Below, one piece after another: positions 34,088 through 43,406 of a stretch of 64,000 nucleotides of DNA (position 1 is its first letter; every line of letters begins with the position of its first letter). Under the pieces are notes generated by a model, which worked only from the letters and a program-made list of their open reading frames with translations, searched no databases and had not been told where the DNA came from. The stretch comes from an uncultured Denitrobacterium sp. (lineage in GTDB: Bacteria > Actinomycetota > Coriobacteriia > Coriobacteriales > Eggerthellaceae), in contig CAJOOG010000013.1 of assembly GCA_905236045.1 (NCBI GenBank), positions 1-64,000 of the forward strand, in the 5' to 3' direction. The position numbers and the translations under genes are program-made.

Positions 34088-34747
34088 ATGGAAAGAACGC
34101 TCGACATGCATGCCCAGCCCGTACTGGACCGGAACAACCGCCTGGCGGAGAAGAACCGCGCCCTGTTCGCAGAGAAGAAAGTGTTCGTGCTGAACATCCT
34201 GGCAAGTCCGGGCAGCGGCAAGACGAGCACGATTCTGGCCACCATAGAGGCGCTGCGCGACGAATTCAGCATAGCCGTCATCGAGGGCGACATCGCGAGC
34301 AGCGTGGATTCGGAGAAGATCAAAGCGCAGGGCATAGCCGCCGTGCAGGTGAACACCGGCGGGGCCTGCCATCTGGAAAGCAACATGATCGCCCGCGCCG
34401 TGGAGGTGCTAGATCTCGACGCCCTGGATTTGATCCTGCTCGAGAACGTGGGCAATCTGGTTTGCCCCACGGATTTCGACTTGGGCGAGAACGCGAAGGT
34501 GATGATCCTGTCGGTACCCGAAGGCGACGATAAGCCGCTGAAGTACCCGGGCATCTTCCAGGTGAGCCAGGCGGTTATCCTGAACAAGGTGGATACGCTG
34601 CCCGTTTTCGATTTCGACCGGGACCTCTTCTACGACCACGTGAAGCAGCTGAACCCGAACGCGCCGATTTTCCCGATATCCGCCACGAAAGGCGACGGCG
34701 TCGAGGATTGGGCTCAATGGCTGGCCGAGAAGATTCGCGCTCTGTAG
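34088..34747 (+). CDS. hypB: Hydrogenase nickel incorporation GTPase HypB
   Basis: 219 residues. P-loop ASPGSGKTS (about 38-46), metal-site Cys-His in GGACHLES, ENVGNLVCPTDFDLGE and the base-recognition NKVD are as in HypB. There is no N-terminal His-rich nickel-storage stretch. ATG 34088 has aaggagtt upstream. It cooperates with HypA to deliver nickel with GTP hydrolysis. Confidence 0.95.
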   Translation: MERTLDMHAQPVLDRNNRLAEKNRALFAEKKVFVLNILASPGSGKTSTILATIEALRDEFSIAVIEGDIASSVDSEKIKAQGIAAVQVNTGGACHLESNMIARAVEVLDLDALDLILLENVGNLVCPTDFDLGENAKVMILSVPEGDDKPLKYPGIFQVSQAVILNKVDTLPVFDFDRDLFYDHVKQLNPNAPIFPISATKGDGVEDWAQWLAEKIRAL

Positions 34748-34755
34748 GGGAAGTC

Positions 34756-35583
34756 ATGGAAGCGCAAGAGAAATACGATGTCTGCACCCGCGCACTCGGG
34801 GATTATGCTCGGAATGCAGGCTTCACCGATGTCTTGCTGGGACTCTCCGGCGGCATAGATTCCGGGCTTGTGGCCGCGATGTGCGCCGACGCCTTCGGGT
34901 CCGACCACGTGCACGCATGCCTGCTGCCAGGGCCCTACTCGTCCGACCATTCGATTGCGGATGCGCGCGAGGAAGCCGAGACTCTGGGCGTGCAGGCCGA
35001 GGTGATCTCCATAGGAGGACCCTACGAGGCCTTCGCGAGCCTTCTCGCCCCCTTCTGCGATGACGAATTCGCAGGCATGGCCAGCCAGAACACCCAGGCG
35101 CGCTGCCGCATGGTGTGCCTGATGGCCCTCTCGAACCATCATGGCTGGATGCTGGTGAACACGGGAAACAAGAGCGAGGCGATGATGGGATATTCCACGC
35201 TCTACGGCGACACGGCCGGAGCGTTCGCCCCCATAGGAGGCCTGTACAAGACCGACGTGTACGCCCTGGCCCGCGCCCGCAACGCGCAAGCGGTTTCCGC
35301 CGGGCGGAAGCCCCCCATTCCCGAGAACATGCTGAGCAAGCCCCCCTCCGCGGAGCTGGCTCCCGGCCAGCAGGACGAAACCGCGCTCGGCATAGATTAC
35401 GCGACGCTCGACCAGATCCTCATAGGCCATTTCGAGCAGGGCCTTTCCGCGGCGGAGCTGGCTGAAGGACCGCTGGCGGGGCAGCGCACGCAAAAGGAGA
35501 TAGCCGACGTGCTCGTCCGAGCCGAAAGGCAAGCCTTCAAGCGAGCCGTAGAGCCGCCCTACCCCCAGGTGCGCTTCTACTGA
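34756..35583 (+). CDS. nadE: NAD+ synthetase (ammonia-dependent form)
   Basis: 275 residues, only the synthetase domain, without the N-terminal glutaminase of longer enzymes, so it should use ammonia. The PP-loop LSGGIDSGLVAA (about 30-41), NTGNKSEAMMGYSTLYGD and KTDVYALAR motifs match NadE. It lies 8 nt after hypB; the ATG 34756 has a weak site (agggg). The C-terminus ends with PPYPQVRFY. Confidence 0.94.
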   Translation: MEAQEKYDVCTRALGDYARNAGFTDVLLGLSGGIDSGLVAAMCADAFGSDHVHACLLPGPYSSDHSIADAREEAETLGVQAEVISIGGPYEAFASLLAPFCDDEFAGMASQNTQARCRMVCLMALSNHHGWMLVNTGNKSEAMMGYSTLYGDTAGAFAPIGGLYKTDVYALARARNAQAVSAGRKPPIPENMLSKPPSAELAPGQQDETALGIDYATLDQILIGHFEQGLSAAELAEGPLAGQRTQKEIADVLVRAERQAFKRAVEPPYPQVRFY

Positions 35584-35978
35584 GGAAATCCTCCGGCAAA
35601 GCAGGCTTGGGCTTTGGCCCGTGATGCACAGGGCGGAAGAGCGCAAGCGCAACCGCCGCTCGCGGGGAGCAGGGGGAGGGGTGCAGACGAAAATCGCGTA
35701 CTCGCGGGGGCCGCAATCGGGGTAGAGTCCGCATCGGGGCGCGGCGCGGCGCGGCACCCCCGAAGAAATCGAGCTTTTCAGAATCTGCTTGGATGCGAGC
35801 GCAATTCGTTTATCATGCGACTTGAGAAGCAAATTGAAGCAGATCGAAGCAGGGCGGACGCAAGCCGGCCTGTCCCGCCCCGCCCGCGGCATCTCCGCGA
35901 GCGGCGGCCGGGGCAGGGAGAAGCCTTGGGGAGGATGACGATGAACGCTTTTTCGCATAGCTGGCAGGGGCGATAGTC
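35584..35978. other. 395-bp intergenic region; promoter and iterons for the polyferredoxin
   Basis: No gene found. The first 200 bp are GC-rich. From about 35780 there is a probable promoter, TATCAT at 35811-35816 with a weak -35 (ttggat, 35789-35794), followed by three 10-bp repeats (separate entry). The rest is a 5' leader ending in the weak ribosome binding site aggggcg, 6 nt before ATG 35979. Confidence 0.6.
35825..35854 (+). repeat. Three tandem 10-bp repeats (GAAGCA iterons) before the polyferredoxin
   Basis: gaagcaaatt, gaagcagatc and gaagcagggc follow each other without gap; each begins with gaagca, period 10 bp (one helical turn). An inverted copy of the core, atctgctt, lies upstream at 35783-35790, in the -35 region. 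Confidence 0.6.
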
Positions 35979-37184
35979 ATGCCAGTGGATTTGTTGAATC
36001 AGGCTGTCGAGCACACTTCGGCGAAGGCCATCCAGATACACGCCGATCAGTGCCTTGCCGTGCGGCATAGGCTCTCAAGCTGCCGCGCTTGCGTGGAGGC
36101 GTGCCCTGCGCAGGCCATCACGCGCCAGGGTAATCTGCTCGACGTCGACAGGCTCCTGTGCCTGGACTGCGGCGCCTGCACGGTGGCGTGTCCCACCGAG
36201 GCGCTGACGATGGCGGGCTGCGACCCGGAGCAGCTCTCCGACCGGGTAGACGAGACGCTCTCCCGGGCCGACGATATCGCCATCATCGCCTGCTCTTCCA
36301 TGGTTTCGAAAAGCGGCGCCGACCGTTTGAAGCTCGTGGAAGTTCCCTGTCTGGGATGGGTCGATGAAGGCGTACTCGTGGACGCGGCGGCGTTCGGCGC
36401 ATGCAAGATCGTGCTGGTCGACGCAGGGTGCGACACGTGCGAATTCGGCGGCTGCGAGCCGAGCATAGATTCGTGCGTGGCGGCCGCACGATCCCTGCTA
36501 GACGCGTGTGGAAGCCCGGTTTTAGTCAAGCGATCGGGGAAGTTTCCCAGCGTGGCACGCCCCGACCAGATTCTCGATGACGGCTCTCGTGGCCGTCTGC
36601 GGAGAAGGTTTTTGGGCAGGGCGGCCAACGGGGCCGCGCAAACGGCGCTGAGCGCATTCAAGATCTCCCCGGACAAACAGAAAGACGAACCTGCATCCCG
36701 CGCGGCGACATTCAAGGCGCTGCGGGCCACCGGCGATGCGCTGCCCTACGTGCGAGGCGCCCGACGCGAGCGCAAGCTGGCGGCCCTCGCATCGCTCGTG
36801 GACGAGGCGGAAAGCCTGGATGGCGCCCTGTTCTCGGTGCGCGACTTCGCACACGTCGACATCGACACCGATGCCTGCATCGGCTGCGGCATGTGCCAGA
36901 TGTTCTGTCCGACCGGTGCTCTGAAAATGGACGAAGACGGCGATTCGAAGCGCTTGGTTTTTTCGGCCTTCCAGTGCATCGGCTGCGACATGTGCCAGGA
37001 CGTCTGCTTCAGAAAATGCGTCACGGTTCTTCCCGAAGTGCCGGTCGCGGATGTTTTCAGCGGGCAGCCTCGCTCCTTCGAGCTGAATCCCGAGATCGGG
37101 CGTCAGCCGAATAAGGCCTTCGGCATGGGTGCGGGCTCGGTTGCCCATGCGGTTCTCGGCGTCTCGGAAGGTAAGAAGAGCTGA
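35979..37184 (+). CDS. Multi-[4Fe-4S] polyferredoxin with a central MvhD-like domain
   Basis: 401 residues. N-terminus: a cluster-binding pair SCRACVEACP (about 36-45) and CLDCGACTVACPTEAL (about 58-73). C-terminus: CIGCGMCQMFCPTGAL and CIGCDMCQDVC (about 302-346). That is about four [4Fe-4S] sites. Between them, a segment reading VPCLGWVDEGVLVDAAAFGACKIVLV and AGCDTCEFGGCEPSIDSC resembles the MvhD/FlpD family, the iron-sulfur subunit that links hydrogenase or formate dehydrogenase to heterodisulfide reductase. Probably cytoplasmic electron carrier or regulator. I do not know a named gene. Single gene, with its own promoter and iterons. Confidence 0.75.
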   Translation: MPVDLLNQAVEHTSAKAIQIHADQCLAVRHRLSSCRACVEACPAQAITRQGNLLDVDRLLCLDCGACTVACPTEALTMAGCDPEQLSDRVDETLSRADDIAIIACSSMVSKSGADRLKLVEVPCLGWVDEGVLVDAAAFGACKIVLVDAGCDTCEFGGCEPSIDSCVAAARSLLDACGSPVLVKRSGKFPSVARPDQILDDGSRGRLRRRFLGRAANGAAQTALSAFKISPDKQKDEPASRAATFKALRATGDALPYVRGARRERKLAALASLVDEAESLDGALFSVRDFAHVDIDTDACIGCGMCQMFCPTGALKMDEDGDSKRLVFSAFQCIGCDMCQDVCFRKCVTVLPEVPVADVFSGQPRSFELNPEIGRQPNKAFGMGAGSVAHAVLGVSEGKKS

Positions 37185-37251
37185 ACGTCCGCGGCGCGTC
37201 GTCGCGTCGTCCTCGCTGCTGATCCGTCCACGCCCCCGCCCGCGATCGCGC

Positions 37252-38697
37252 CTAGCGCAGCTTGAACACGCGCGCTTGGCAGGATTGCTCCGCCTTGCCC
37301 TCTGTCGTAATGGTGTCTATGGTCGCGTACGTCACGATCGCGTTGTGCGTCCCGCTCGTCGCAAGATAGTCGCCCCAGCTGGTCGAGCCGCTCACGCTCC
37401 CCAGCGACACGTAGGCCTTTTCCGCCAGGTTTATGGCGCAGACCACCGTCGAGGACTTCACCACGAACCAATCGCTGCCGCACCAGGCGGGCGCTGCCAG
37501 AGGCGTGCGGCCGAAGCGGAACCAGGGCTGCCCCGTCTTGCCGTCGCCCTCGGCCGGCGTATACGTGCCTAGGTTGGAAATGCCGTCGCCGTAGTTGTAG
37601 ATGCCCTCGAAGCAGAACGAGAAGCGGTTGTTGCCCCAGCCCACTTCCGAAGGCTTCATGCCGGAGGGCAAGGTAAGGGAATCGGTGACGTCGCCCGATT
37701 CCGCATCCAGATGGAGCAGCTGGCAATAGCGCGTGCTGTCCGGATGCCGGGCGGCTATGGCCACGCCGTCGCTGGCCCCGTAGATGCCGCAGAACATGCG
37801 CCCGCGTCCCTCGTAGGCCGTCCTCTCCGAAGGCTGCGAGAACGTCGAGGTCTTCACCTGCGCGGAGCCCTTTGTCGCGTTCTGCGCCGAAGCGGGGGGC
37901 ATGATAGTCCAGAAACAGCGGCTGCCCACGGCGGCAATGCCGGGGGTCTGCACGCTGGAGTCCCCGGAGTCCAGCATCGTGGGCGAGCCCAGCGTCGTGC
38001 CGTTCAACGAAGCGCAGTAGATGCGCCAGGTGCCCGCGAACACGTCGGCCTCGATCCAGACCATGCCCGAGGAAGTCGCGCGCGCGTCGTAGATTTCGAA
38101 GCCGTCGCCCGAGCCCACGGCCTCGGAGAGCTGCGTGGTGGTCTTGCCGGTGGAAAGGTCCATCGTGGCCACCTTCACCAGCGGGCTGGCCTTCTCGGTT
38201 GCAAGCAGGCAGCAAGCCAGGCTGTCGTCGTTGCAGAACACGAGCGAGCCGAAGGGCAGGTCGTAGGTCCCGTCGAGCTCGAACACGCTCTCGCGCTCCA
38301 TTTCGGTGCAGGCGTCCAAGGTGAAGACGTTGCCGCTTGAGACCGAGAGCGTCTCGATGGCGGAGCTGCCGGAGTCCGCGTTCAGTGCGGCGTTCACGCC
38401 CACGCCTATGGCGGCTGCCGCCCCTATGCCGCCAGCTCCCAAAAGGAGGCGGCGGCGGGTGATGAGCGTCTTGCCCCTGCTTTCACGCACCTGGTCTTGT
38501 CTGCCCAAGCCTCCTGCGGGGCCCACGGTCCTATCGCTTCCGCGGCTCGCGTGTGTTGCCGAGTGGGCAATCGAGGGGCGCCCTCCGGCGGCTCGACGGG
38601 AGGAGCTGCTGCGGTAGGCGGCACCGCGCGAGGCGGCATTGCTCTTGCGGTTCCTGCGCGATCCGCCTGCGCGGTCCTGTCGTCTGTGTTCGGGCAT
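37252..38697 (-). CDS. Tat-exported protein of unknown function with long N-terminal extension
   Basis: 481 residues, minus strand. Residues 1-about 75 are basic and Ser/Arg/Ala-rich. Then a twin-arginine signal is seen (TRRRLLLGAGGIGAAAAIGVGVNAAL, about 78-104), followed by about 375 extracellular residues. The mature part is rich in Gly, Ser, Thr, Trp and beta-strand patterns such as SSGMVWIEA and WFRFGRTPL, and may be a beta-propeller, but no repeat signature is certain. Ribosome binding site aaaggagag is 3-9 nt before ATG 38697. It is divergent to the response regulator and convergent with the polyferredoxin. Confidence 0.75.
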   Translation of the reverse strand: MPEHRRQDRAGGSRRNRKSNAASRGAAYRSSSSRRAAGGRPSIAHSATHASRGSDRTVGPAGGLGRQDQVRESRGKTLITRRRLLLGAGGIGAAAAIGVGVNAALNADSGSSAIETLSVSSGNVFTLDACTEMERESVFELDGTYDLPFGSLVFCNDDSLACCLLATEKASPLVKVATMDLSTGKTTTQLSEAVGSGDGFEIYDARATSSGMVWIEADVFAGTWRIYCASLNGTTLGSPTMLDSGDSSVQTPGIAAVGSRCFWTIMPPASAQNATKGSAQVKTSTFSQPSERTAYEGRGRMFCGIYGASDGVAIAARHPDSTRYCQLLHLDAESGDVTDSLTLPSGMKPSEVGWGNNRFSFCFEGIYNYGDGISNLGTYTPAEGDGKTGQPWFRFGRTPLAAPAWCGSDWFVVKSSTVVCAINLAEKAYVSLGSVSGSTSWGDYLATSGTHNAIVTYATIDTITTEGKAEQSCQARVFKLR

Positions 38698-38847
38698 GCT
38701 CTCCTTTGCCGTATCTTGCGGGAAGAATATATTATGTCGTTCGGGGCGGGATTGCGCCCGCTTTCTCCTCCATTGCTACAATAAACGCAAATCACGCCGC
38801 CCGCCTCCGTGCGTGGCATGCAACAAGACAAGAAGGAGCCGCAAAGC
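38698..38847. promoter_or_regulatory. Divergent promoter region
   Basis: 150 bp between the Tat-exported protein and the response regulator. A -10 for the minus gene, TAATAT on the minus strand (38729-38734), and TACAAT (38777-38782) for the plus gene are visible. A regulator binding here could control both; no clear operator is visible. Confidence 0.45.
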
Positions 38848-39549
38848 ATGAACAACGAAACGCGTCGCATCCTGCTCGTGGAAGACGAAAAGGCCATCCG
38901 CGATGCCGTGGCAGCCTATCTCGAGCGCGAGAATTACTGGGTAACGTCCGTGGGCGATGGCCAGGAGGCGCTCGAGGAATTCAGCAAGCACCATTTCGAC
39001 CTGGTCATTCTCGACCTCATGCTCCCGCGCGTCCCCGGCGAGCGCGTCTGTCGCGCCATTCGCGACAATTCCGATGTGCCCATTATCATGCTCACCGCCA
39101 AAGGCGAGGTGGAAGACCGCATTATCGGCCTTGAGCTTGGTGCGGACGACTATCTGGTCAAGCCTTTCAGCCCCCGCGAGCTGGTCGCCCGCGTCCGCGC
39201 CCTGCTGCGCCGCGTCCATTCCGACAGCCAGCCGCAGCGCGAGGTGCTCGAGTTCGGCGACCTGACCATCGACGTCTCCGGGCACAAGGTGCTCGTCTCC
39301 GGCAAGGAGGTCGACCTCACGGCCAGCGAGTTCAAGCTGCTCACTACGCTCTCGCGTTATCCGGGCCGCGTGTACTCGCGCATGGAGCTGGTGGAGAAGG
39401 TGCTCGGCTACGATTTCGAAGGCTACGAGCGCACCATCGACAGCCATGTGAAGAACCTCCGTGCGAAGATCGGCGACAATCCGCGCAACCCCAAGTGGCT
39501 GCACACCGTCCATGGCGTCGGCTATCGCTTCGAAGATCCCGGCAAGTAG
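38848..39549 (+). CDS. OmpR/PhoB-family response regulator
   Basis: 233 residues. Receiver domain (about 1-118): the acidic pocket VEDEKA, phospho-acceptor in VILDLMLPRVPG (Asp about 55), switch residue region IIMLTAKGE (Lys about 105). DNA-binding winged helix (about 135-230): SEFKLLTTLSRYPGRVYSR and HVKNLRAKIGDNPRNPKWLHTVHGVGYRFE. ATG 38848 has aaggag 9 nt upstream; a GTG at 38809 is an unlikely earlier start. The partner kinase follows after 18 nt. Confidence 0.95.
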   Translation: MNNETRRILLVEDEKAIRDAVAAYLERENYWVTSVGDGQEALEEFSKHHFDLVILDLMLPRVPGERVCRAIRDNSDVPIIMLTAKGEVEDRIIGLELGADDYLVKPFSPRELVARVRALLRRVHSDSQPQREVLEFGDLTIDVSGHKVLVSGKEVDLTASEFKLLTTLSRYPGRVYSRMELVEKVLGYDFEGYERTIDSHVKNLRAKIGDNPRNPKWLHTVHGVGYRFEDPGK

Positions 39550-39567
39550 AGCTAACAGGAGCAGTCC

Positions 39568-41028
39568 GTGCACGACGAGCGTGCTGTGAAGAATCGCAAG
39601 CTTCTCTCGAACGTCACCTACACCGCCAAGGTCACGGTGGCGTTCGTTCTCGTTGCCGCCATGACGGCCGTCGTGGCCTTCGGCGTGCTCTCCTTCGTGT
39701 GGCAGCAGCATTTCCAGACCTACACGCGCGAGAACATCCAGCGCATCGCCGATACGACCGCCACTGCCATAGGCACGAAGTACGCCAACGCCGGCGACTG
39801 GTATAGCGGCGCCCTCTCGCCCGCCTCCAGCGCCAGCGAGCTTTCCGAGGGCGTGGGCGTGCAGGTGCTCGACGCCGGCGGCAGCGTACTCTACGACGAT
39901 TCCCGTACTACCGACAGCGGCTCTCAGATTTCCCTCGCCCCGCAGAACGCCTCCTCGATAGCCACTGCGAGCATCGAGTCCAATGGCGAGAAGGTGGGTA
40001 CGGTGCGCGTGTGGGTGTACGGCAGCAGCACCCTGCTCACGCAGGCGGACCAGGAATTCCGCAACAACAGCTACCAGGCCATGATCTTCAGCTCGCTGCT
40101 CGCCATGGTCATCGCCCTCATCCTGGGCTTCTCTTTCGCCCGTGGGCTGGTGCAGCCCATCAACCGCATCTCGCGCGCGGCGAAGCGCATCGGCGATGGC
40201 GACCTCTCCGCCCGGACCGAATTGCACGGCGACGACGAGATAGCCCAGCTAGGCGAGACCTTCGACGCCATGGCCGAATCGGTGGAGAAGGACCGCCAGC
40301 TCGAACGCCGTCTGACCACAGACGTGGCCCACGAGCTCCGCACGCCGCTCATGGCCATCCAGAGCACGGTCGAGGCCATGGTCGACGGCGTATTCGAGCC
40401 GGACCAGGAGCGGCTCGAGACCGTCAATTCCGAGGTACAGCGTCTCTCTCGCCTGGTGGATGCCATCCTGAAGCTCTCGCGCTTGGAGAATCGCTCCACC
40501 CGCCTGCACATGCAGGTGGTCAATGTCGGCGAGCTCATCCAGAGCATCATTTCCACTCACGAGGCTTTCGTCCACGACCAAGGCCTCGAGCTGGTCTATC
40601 GTCCCCAGGAAGATGTCTATATCTATGCGGATCCGGATATGATCCGCCAGGCCACCGCCAACCTCATCAGCAACGCCGTTCGCTACACGCCCGAGGGCAC
40701 CGTCACCGTAACGGTGAAGAAGGGCAACGAGATGGCCAGCATCGCCGTCTCGGATACCGGCATCGGCATCAGCGACGAAGAGGCCAAGATGGTGTTCTCG
40801 CGCTTCTGGCGGGCGGACGCCGGGCGCAACCGGGCCCAAGGGGGTTTGGGTGTCGGGCTCTCGCTGGTGAAGGAGATCGTCGACCAGCACGACGGCTTCG
40901 TCCGCGTGGAGGGTGCGAAAGACGTCGGATCCACGTTCACCATCTTCATCCCGCTCTTCTCCGAGGAGCGCGTGCGGGCCCGTCAGCAGAAAGAGCAGAA
41001 AGCCAACGAAAGGACTCTGAAGCGATGA
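39568..41028 (+). CDS. Sensor histidine kinase
   Basis: 486 residues, GTG start preceded by acaggagc. Two membrane helices (about 18-43 and 168-190) flank an extracellular sensor of about 120 residues, then HAMP (about 191-245), HisKA with H-box [10 protein letters not shown], and HATPase (N-box [14 protein letters not shown]-boxes DTGIGI and GLGVGLSL). Orthodox two-component kinase for the preceding regulator; signal unknown. The stop overlaps purC by 4 nt. Confidence 0.95.
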   Translation: MHDERAVKNRKLLSNVTYTAKVTVAFVLVAAMTAVVAFGVLSFVWQQHFQTYTRENIQRIADTTATAIGTKYANAGDWYSGALSPASSASELSEGVGVQVLDAGGSVLYDDSRTTDSGSQISLAPQNASSIATASIESNGEKVGTVRVWVYGSSTLLTQADQEFRNNSYQAMIFSSLLAMVIALILGFSFARGLVQPINRISRAAKRIGDGDLSARTELHGDDEIAQLGETFDAMAESVEKDRQLERRLTTDVAHELRTPLMAIQSTVEAMVDGVFEPDQERLETVNSEVQRLSRLVDAILKLSRLENRSTRLHMQVVNVGELIQSIISTHEAFVHDQGLELVYRPQEDVYIYADPDMIRQATANLISNAVRYTPEGTVTVTVKKGNEMASIAVSDTGIGISDEEAKMVFSRFWRADAGRNRAQGGLGVGLSLVKEIVDQHDGFVRVEGAKDVGSTFTIFIPLFSEERVRARQQKEQKANERTLKR

Positions 41029-41897
41029 ATCCGATTACCATTGCGCCCACCATGCAGGGCAAGGTACGCGATATCTATGATCTGGGCGAGACCATGCTCG
41101 TCGTGGCGACCGATCGCATCTCCGCGTTCGACTACATCCTGGATAGCGAGATTCCCGGCAAAGGAGCCGTCCTCACGCAGCTTTCGGTCTTCTGGTTCGA
41201 GCTTCTCGAAGACGTGGTGGAAAACCACCTGGTCAGCGCCGATGTAGCGGATCTGCCCGAGCAGTTCTCGCCTTGGGCGGATTACCTGGACGGGCGCTTC
41301 ATGCTGGTGCGCAAGGCGCAGATGCTCCCGGTCGAATGCATCGTGCGCGGGTATCTTACCGGCAGCGGCTTGAAGTCCTATCGGCAGGACGGCACCGTGT
41401 GCGGCATCGGGTTGCCCGCTGGACTGACGGAGGCGAGCAAGCTGCCCGAGGTGCTCTTCACCCCCAGCACCAAGGCTGCGATAGGCGAGCACGACGAGAA
41501 CATCAGCTTCGAGGAATGCTCCCGGCTGGTGGGTGCCGAAGCCGCCGAGCAGCTGCGCGAGCTGACGCTTTCCGTCTACAATCGCGCCGCCGAGCACGCC
41601 GCCGAACGCGGCATTCTCATCGCCGACACCAAGCTCGAGTTCGGGCAGATCGATGGACGCATGATCTTGGCCGACGAGGTGCTGACGCCGGACAGCAGCC
41701 GATTCTGGGCCGCCGCCACCTATCGCGAGGGGGAAGTGCAGCCGAGCTTCGACAAGCAGTACGTGCGCAATTGGCTGAACGCCAACTGGGACCGCTCGGG
41801 CAAGCCTCCCGTGCTGCCCGCAGAGGTTGTGCAGGCCACAAGCGAGAAATACCGCGAAGCCTACGAGATGATCACCGGCAGGAAGTTCGCTTGGTAA
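41025..41897 (+). CDS. purC: SAICAR synthetase
   Basis: 290 residues; joins aspartate to CAIR with ATP in purine synthesis. Family motifs: [42 protein letters not shown] and [10 protein letters not shown]. Length is in the range of the bacterial single-domain type (about 240-300). The ATGA overlap with the histidine kinase stop (41025-41028) points to translational coupling. No other purine gene is nearby; purA and purD are at 57-60 kb. Confidence 0.95.
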   Translation: MNPITIAPTMQGKVRDIYDLGETMLVVATDRISAFDYILDSEIPGKGAVLTQLSVFWFELLEDVVENHLVSADVADLPEQFSPWADYLDGRFMLVRKAQMLPVECIVRGYLTGSGLKSYRQDGTVCGIGLPAGLTEASKLPEVLFTPSTKAAIGEHDENISFEECSRLVGAEAAEQLRELTLSVYNRAAEHAAERGILIADTKLEFGQIDGRMILADEVLTPDSSRFWAAATYREGEVQPSFDKQYVRNWLNANWDRSGKPPVLPAEVVQATSEKYREAYEMITGRKFAW

Positions 41898-41957
41898 GCG
41901 AGACCGCAAGCCGCCGCAAGCCCCGAACCGCGCACCCGCAGAGCAGAAGGAAAGACG

Positions 41958-42563
41958 ATGACGCAGCGAAACCCGATGAACGATCGCAACCAGCGCGAGG
42001 ACCTAGGCCAGAGCCGCCGCAGCGCCGCGAGCGCCAAGCCCAAGGCCAAGGCCCACGCCAGCATTCGCGTGGAGGGCGAGAAGAAGCCCCAGCAGAAAGG
42101 ACTCTTCGGCCAGGCGAAGAAACGCGCCCAGAAGACGGCCGGGCAGAAGAGCTCCTCGAAGCAGGACCGCGAGGCCCAGAGCCTCTATTACGACCCGGGC
42201 ACGCCCGAGTATAAGAAATGGCGCAAGTACTGGTGGATCTCCATTGCCGCGGCGCTCGTGCTGACAACGCTTTCCTTCGCCTTGCAGATGGTGCTTCCCG
42301 CCGACTTCGGCTGGGTCACCTGGGTTATACTCGGCTTGGGGTATGCGCTGTTGTTCTTCTCCCTGTGGATCGACTTCAGCAAAGTCCGCAAGATTCGCAA
42401 GGAATACGCCGAGAAGATGAGCAATCCCAAGAGCAAGGCAGCCAAGCGCGAGGCGAAGGCCCGTGCGGAGGCGCAGGCGGCAGAGGCCGCCGAGCGTGCT
42501 GCCAGGAAAGCCGCGCGCAAGGCCAATCGTCCCGCGTTCCTCGGCGGCGACAAGAAGAAATAG
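41958..42563 (+). CDS. Small two-helix membrane protein with charged ends
   Basis: 201 residues. A basic Lys/Arg/Ala/Gln N-terminus (about 1-90), two membrane helices (WWISIAAALVLTTLSFALQM and WVTWVILGLGYALLFFSLW, about 93-112 and 119-137), then a Lys/Ala/Glu coil. The two helices and the basic N-terminus predict both ends on the cytoplasmic side. No family is recognised. ATG 41958 is preceded by agaaggaaag. It lies between purC and xthA. Confidence 0.75.
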   Translation: MTQRNPMNDRNQREDLGQSRRSAASAKPKAKAHASIRVEGEKKPQQKGLFGQAKKRAQKTAGQKSSSKQDREAQSLYYDPGTPEYKKWRKYWWISIAAALVLTTLSFALQMVLPADFGWVTWVILGLGYALLFFSLWIDFSKVRKIRKEYAEKMSNPKSKAAKREAKARAEAQAAEAAERAARKAARKANRPAFLGGDKKK

Positions 42564-42594
42564 CCCGGCGGTCGCCCAAGAGGAAGGGATGTGC

Positions 42595-43401
42595 ATGAAG
42601 CTGGTTTCCTGGAACGTGAACGGTCTGCGCGCCGTCCTGAAGAAGGACCCTTCGTTCACCGAGATCTTCGCCGACCTCGATGCCGACGTGTTCGCCCTGC
42701 AGGAGACCAAGCTGCAAGAGGGCCAGGTCGATCTCGAATTCGATGGGTACCGCGCCTACTGGAGCTATGCCGAGCGCAAGGGCTACTCGGGCACGGCGGT
42801 CTTCACCCGGCACGAGCCCTTGCAGGTCCTGCATTCCATGGGCCGTCCCGAATTGGGGGCAGCGGGAGAGGGGCGCATCGTGGCGCTCGAGTTCCCGCGG
42901 CTGTGGTTCGTATGCGTCTACACGCCCAACGCGAAAAACGAGTTGCTGCGCATCGACGAGCGCATGGAATGGGACGATGCCTTCCGCGAATTCTGCAAAG
43001 GACTCGAGGTGGGCACGACGCCCGCGGGTCCGAGCACGGCCGAGGCCAAGCCGGTGGTCATGTGCGGGGATTTCAACGTGGCCCACAACGAGATAGACCT
43101 CAAGAACCCCGAGGCGAACCGCGGCAATGCGGGTTTCTCCGACGAGGAGCGCGGCAAATTCGACGAACTCATCGACGCGGGCTTCGTGGACGCATTTCGC
43201 GATTTGAACCCGGATGCGCGCGACGCCTATTCCTGGTGGAGCTACCGGATGCGCGCCCGCGAGCGGAATGTCGGCTGGCGCATCGATTACTTTCTGGTGA
43301 GCGAGAGCCTGCGCAGCGAAGTCCGGCGGGCCTCCATCCGAAGCGACATCTTCGGCAGCGACCACTGCCCGATAACCCTTGAGCTGGACGAGGAGGATTG
43401 A
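42595..43401 (+). CDS. xthA: Exodeoxyribonuclease III
   Basis: 268 residues of the AP-endonuclease/exonuclease family. Active-site motifs: [14 protein letters not shown] (Glu), [17 protein letters not shown], and the final DHCPI. Repairs abasic sites in DNA. I chose ATG 42595, with aggaaggg 6 nt upstream; ATG 42589 is two codons earlier. folE begins immediately after. Confidence 0.95.
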   Translation: MKLVSWNVNGLRAVLKKDPSFTEIFADLDADVFALQETKLQEGQVDLEFDGYRAYWSYAERKGYSGTAVFTRHEPLQVLHSMGRPELGAAGEGRIVALEFPRLWFVCVYTPNAKNELLRIDERMEWDDAFREFCKGLEVGTTPAGPSTAEAKPVVMCGDFNVAHNEIDLKNPEANRGNAGFSDEERGKFDELIDAGFVDAFRDLNPDARDAYSWWSYRMRARERNVGWRIDYFLVSESLRSEVRRASIRSDIFGSDHCPITLELDEED

Positions 43402-43406
43402 TTCGC

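Noticed and set aside
37128-37150. Third copy of the 19-nt repeat (cggttgcccat)
   Set aside because: Only a partial 10-11 nt match inside a coding region; likely chance.
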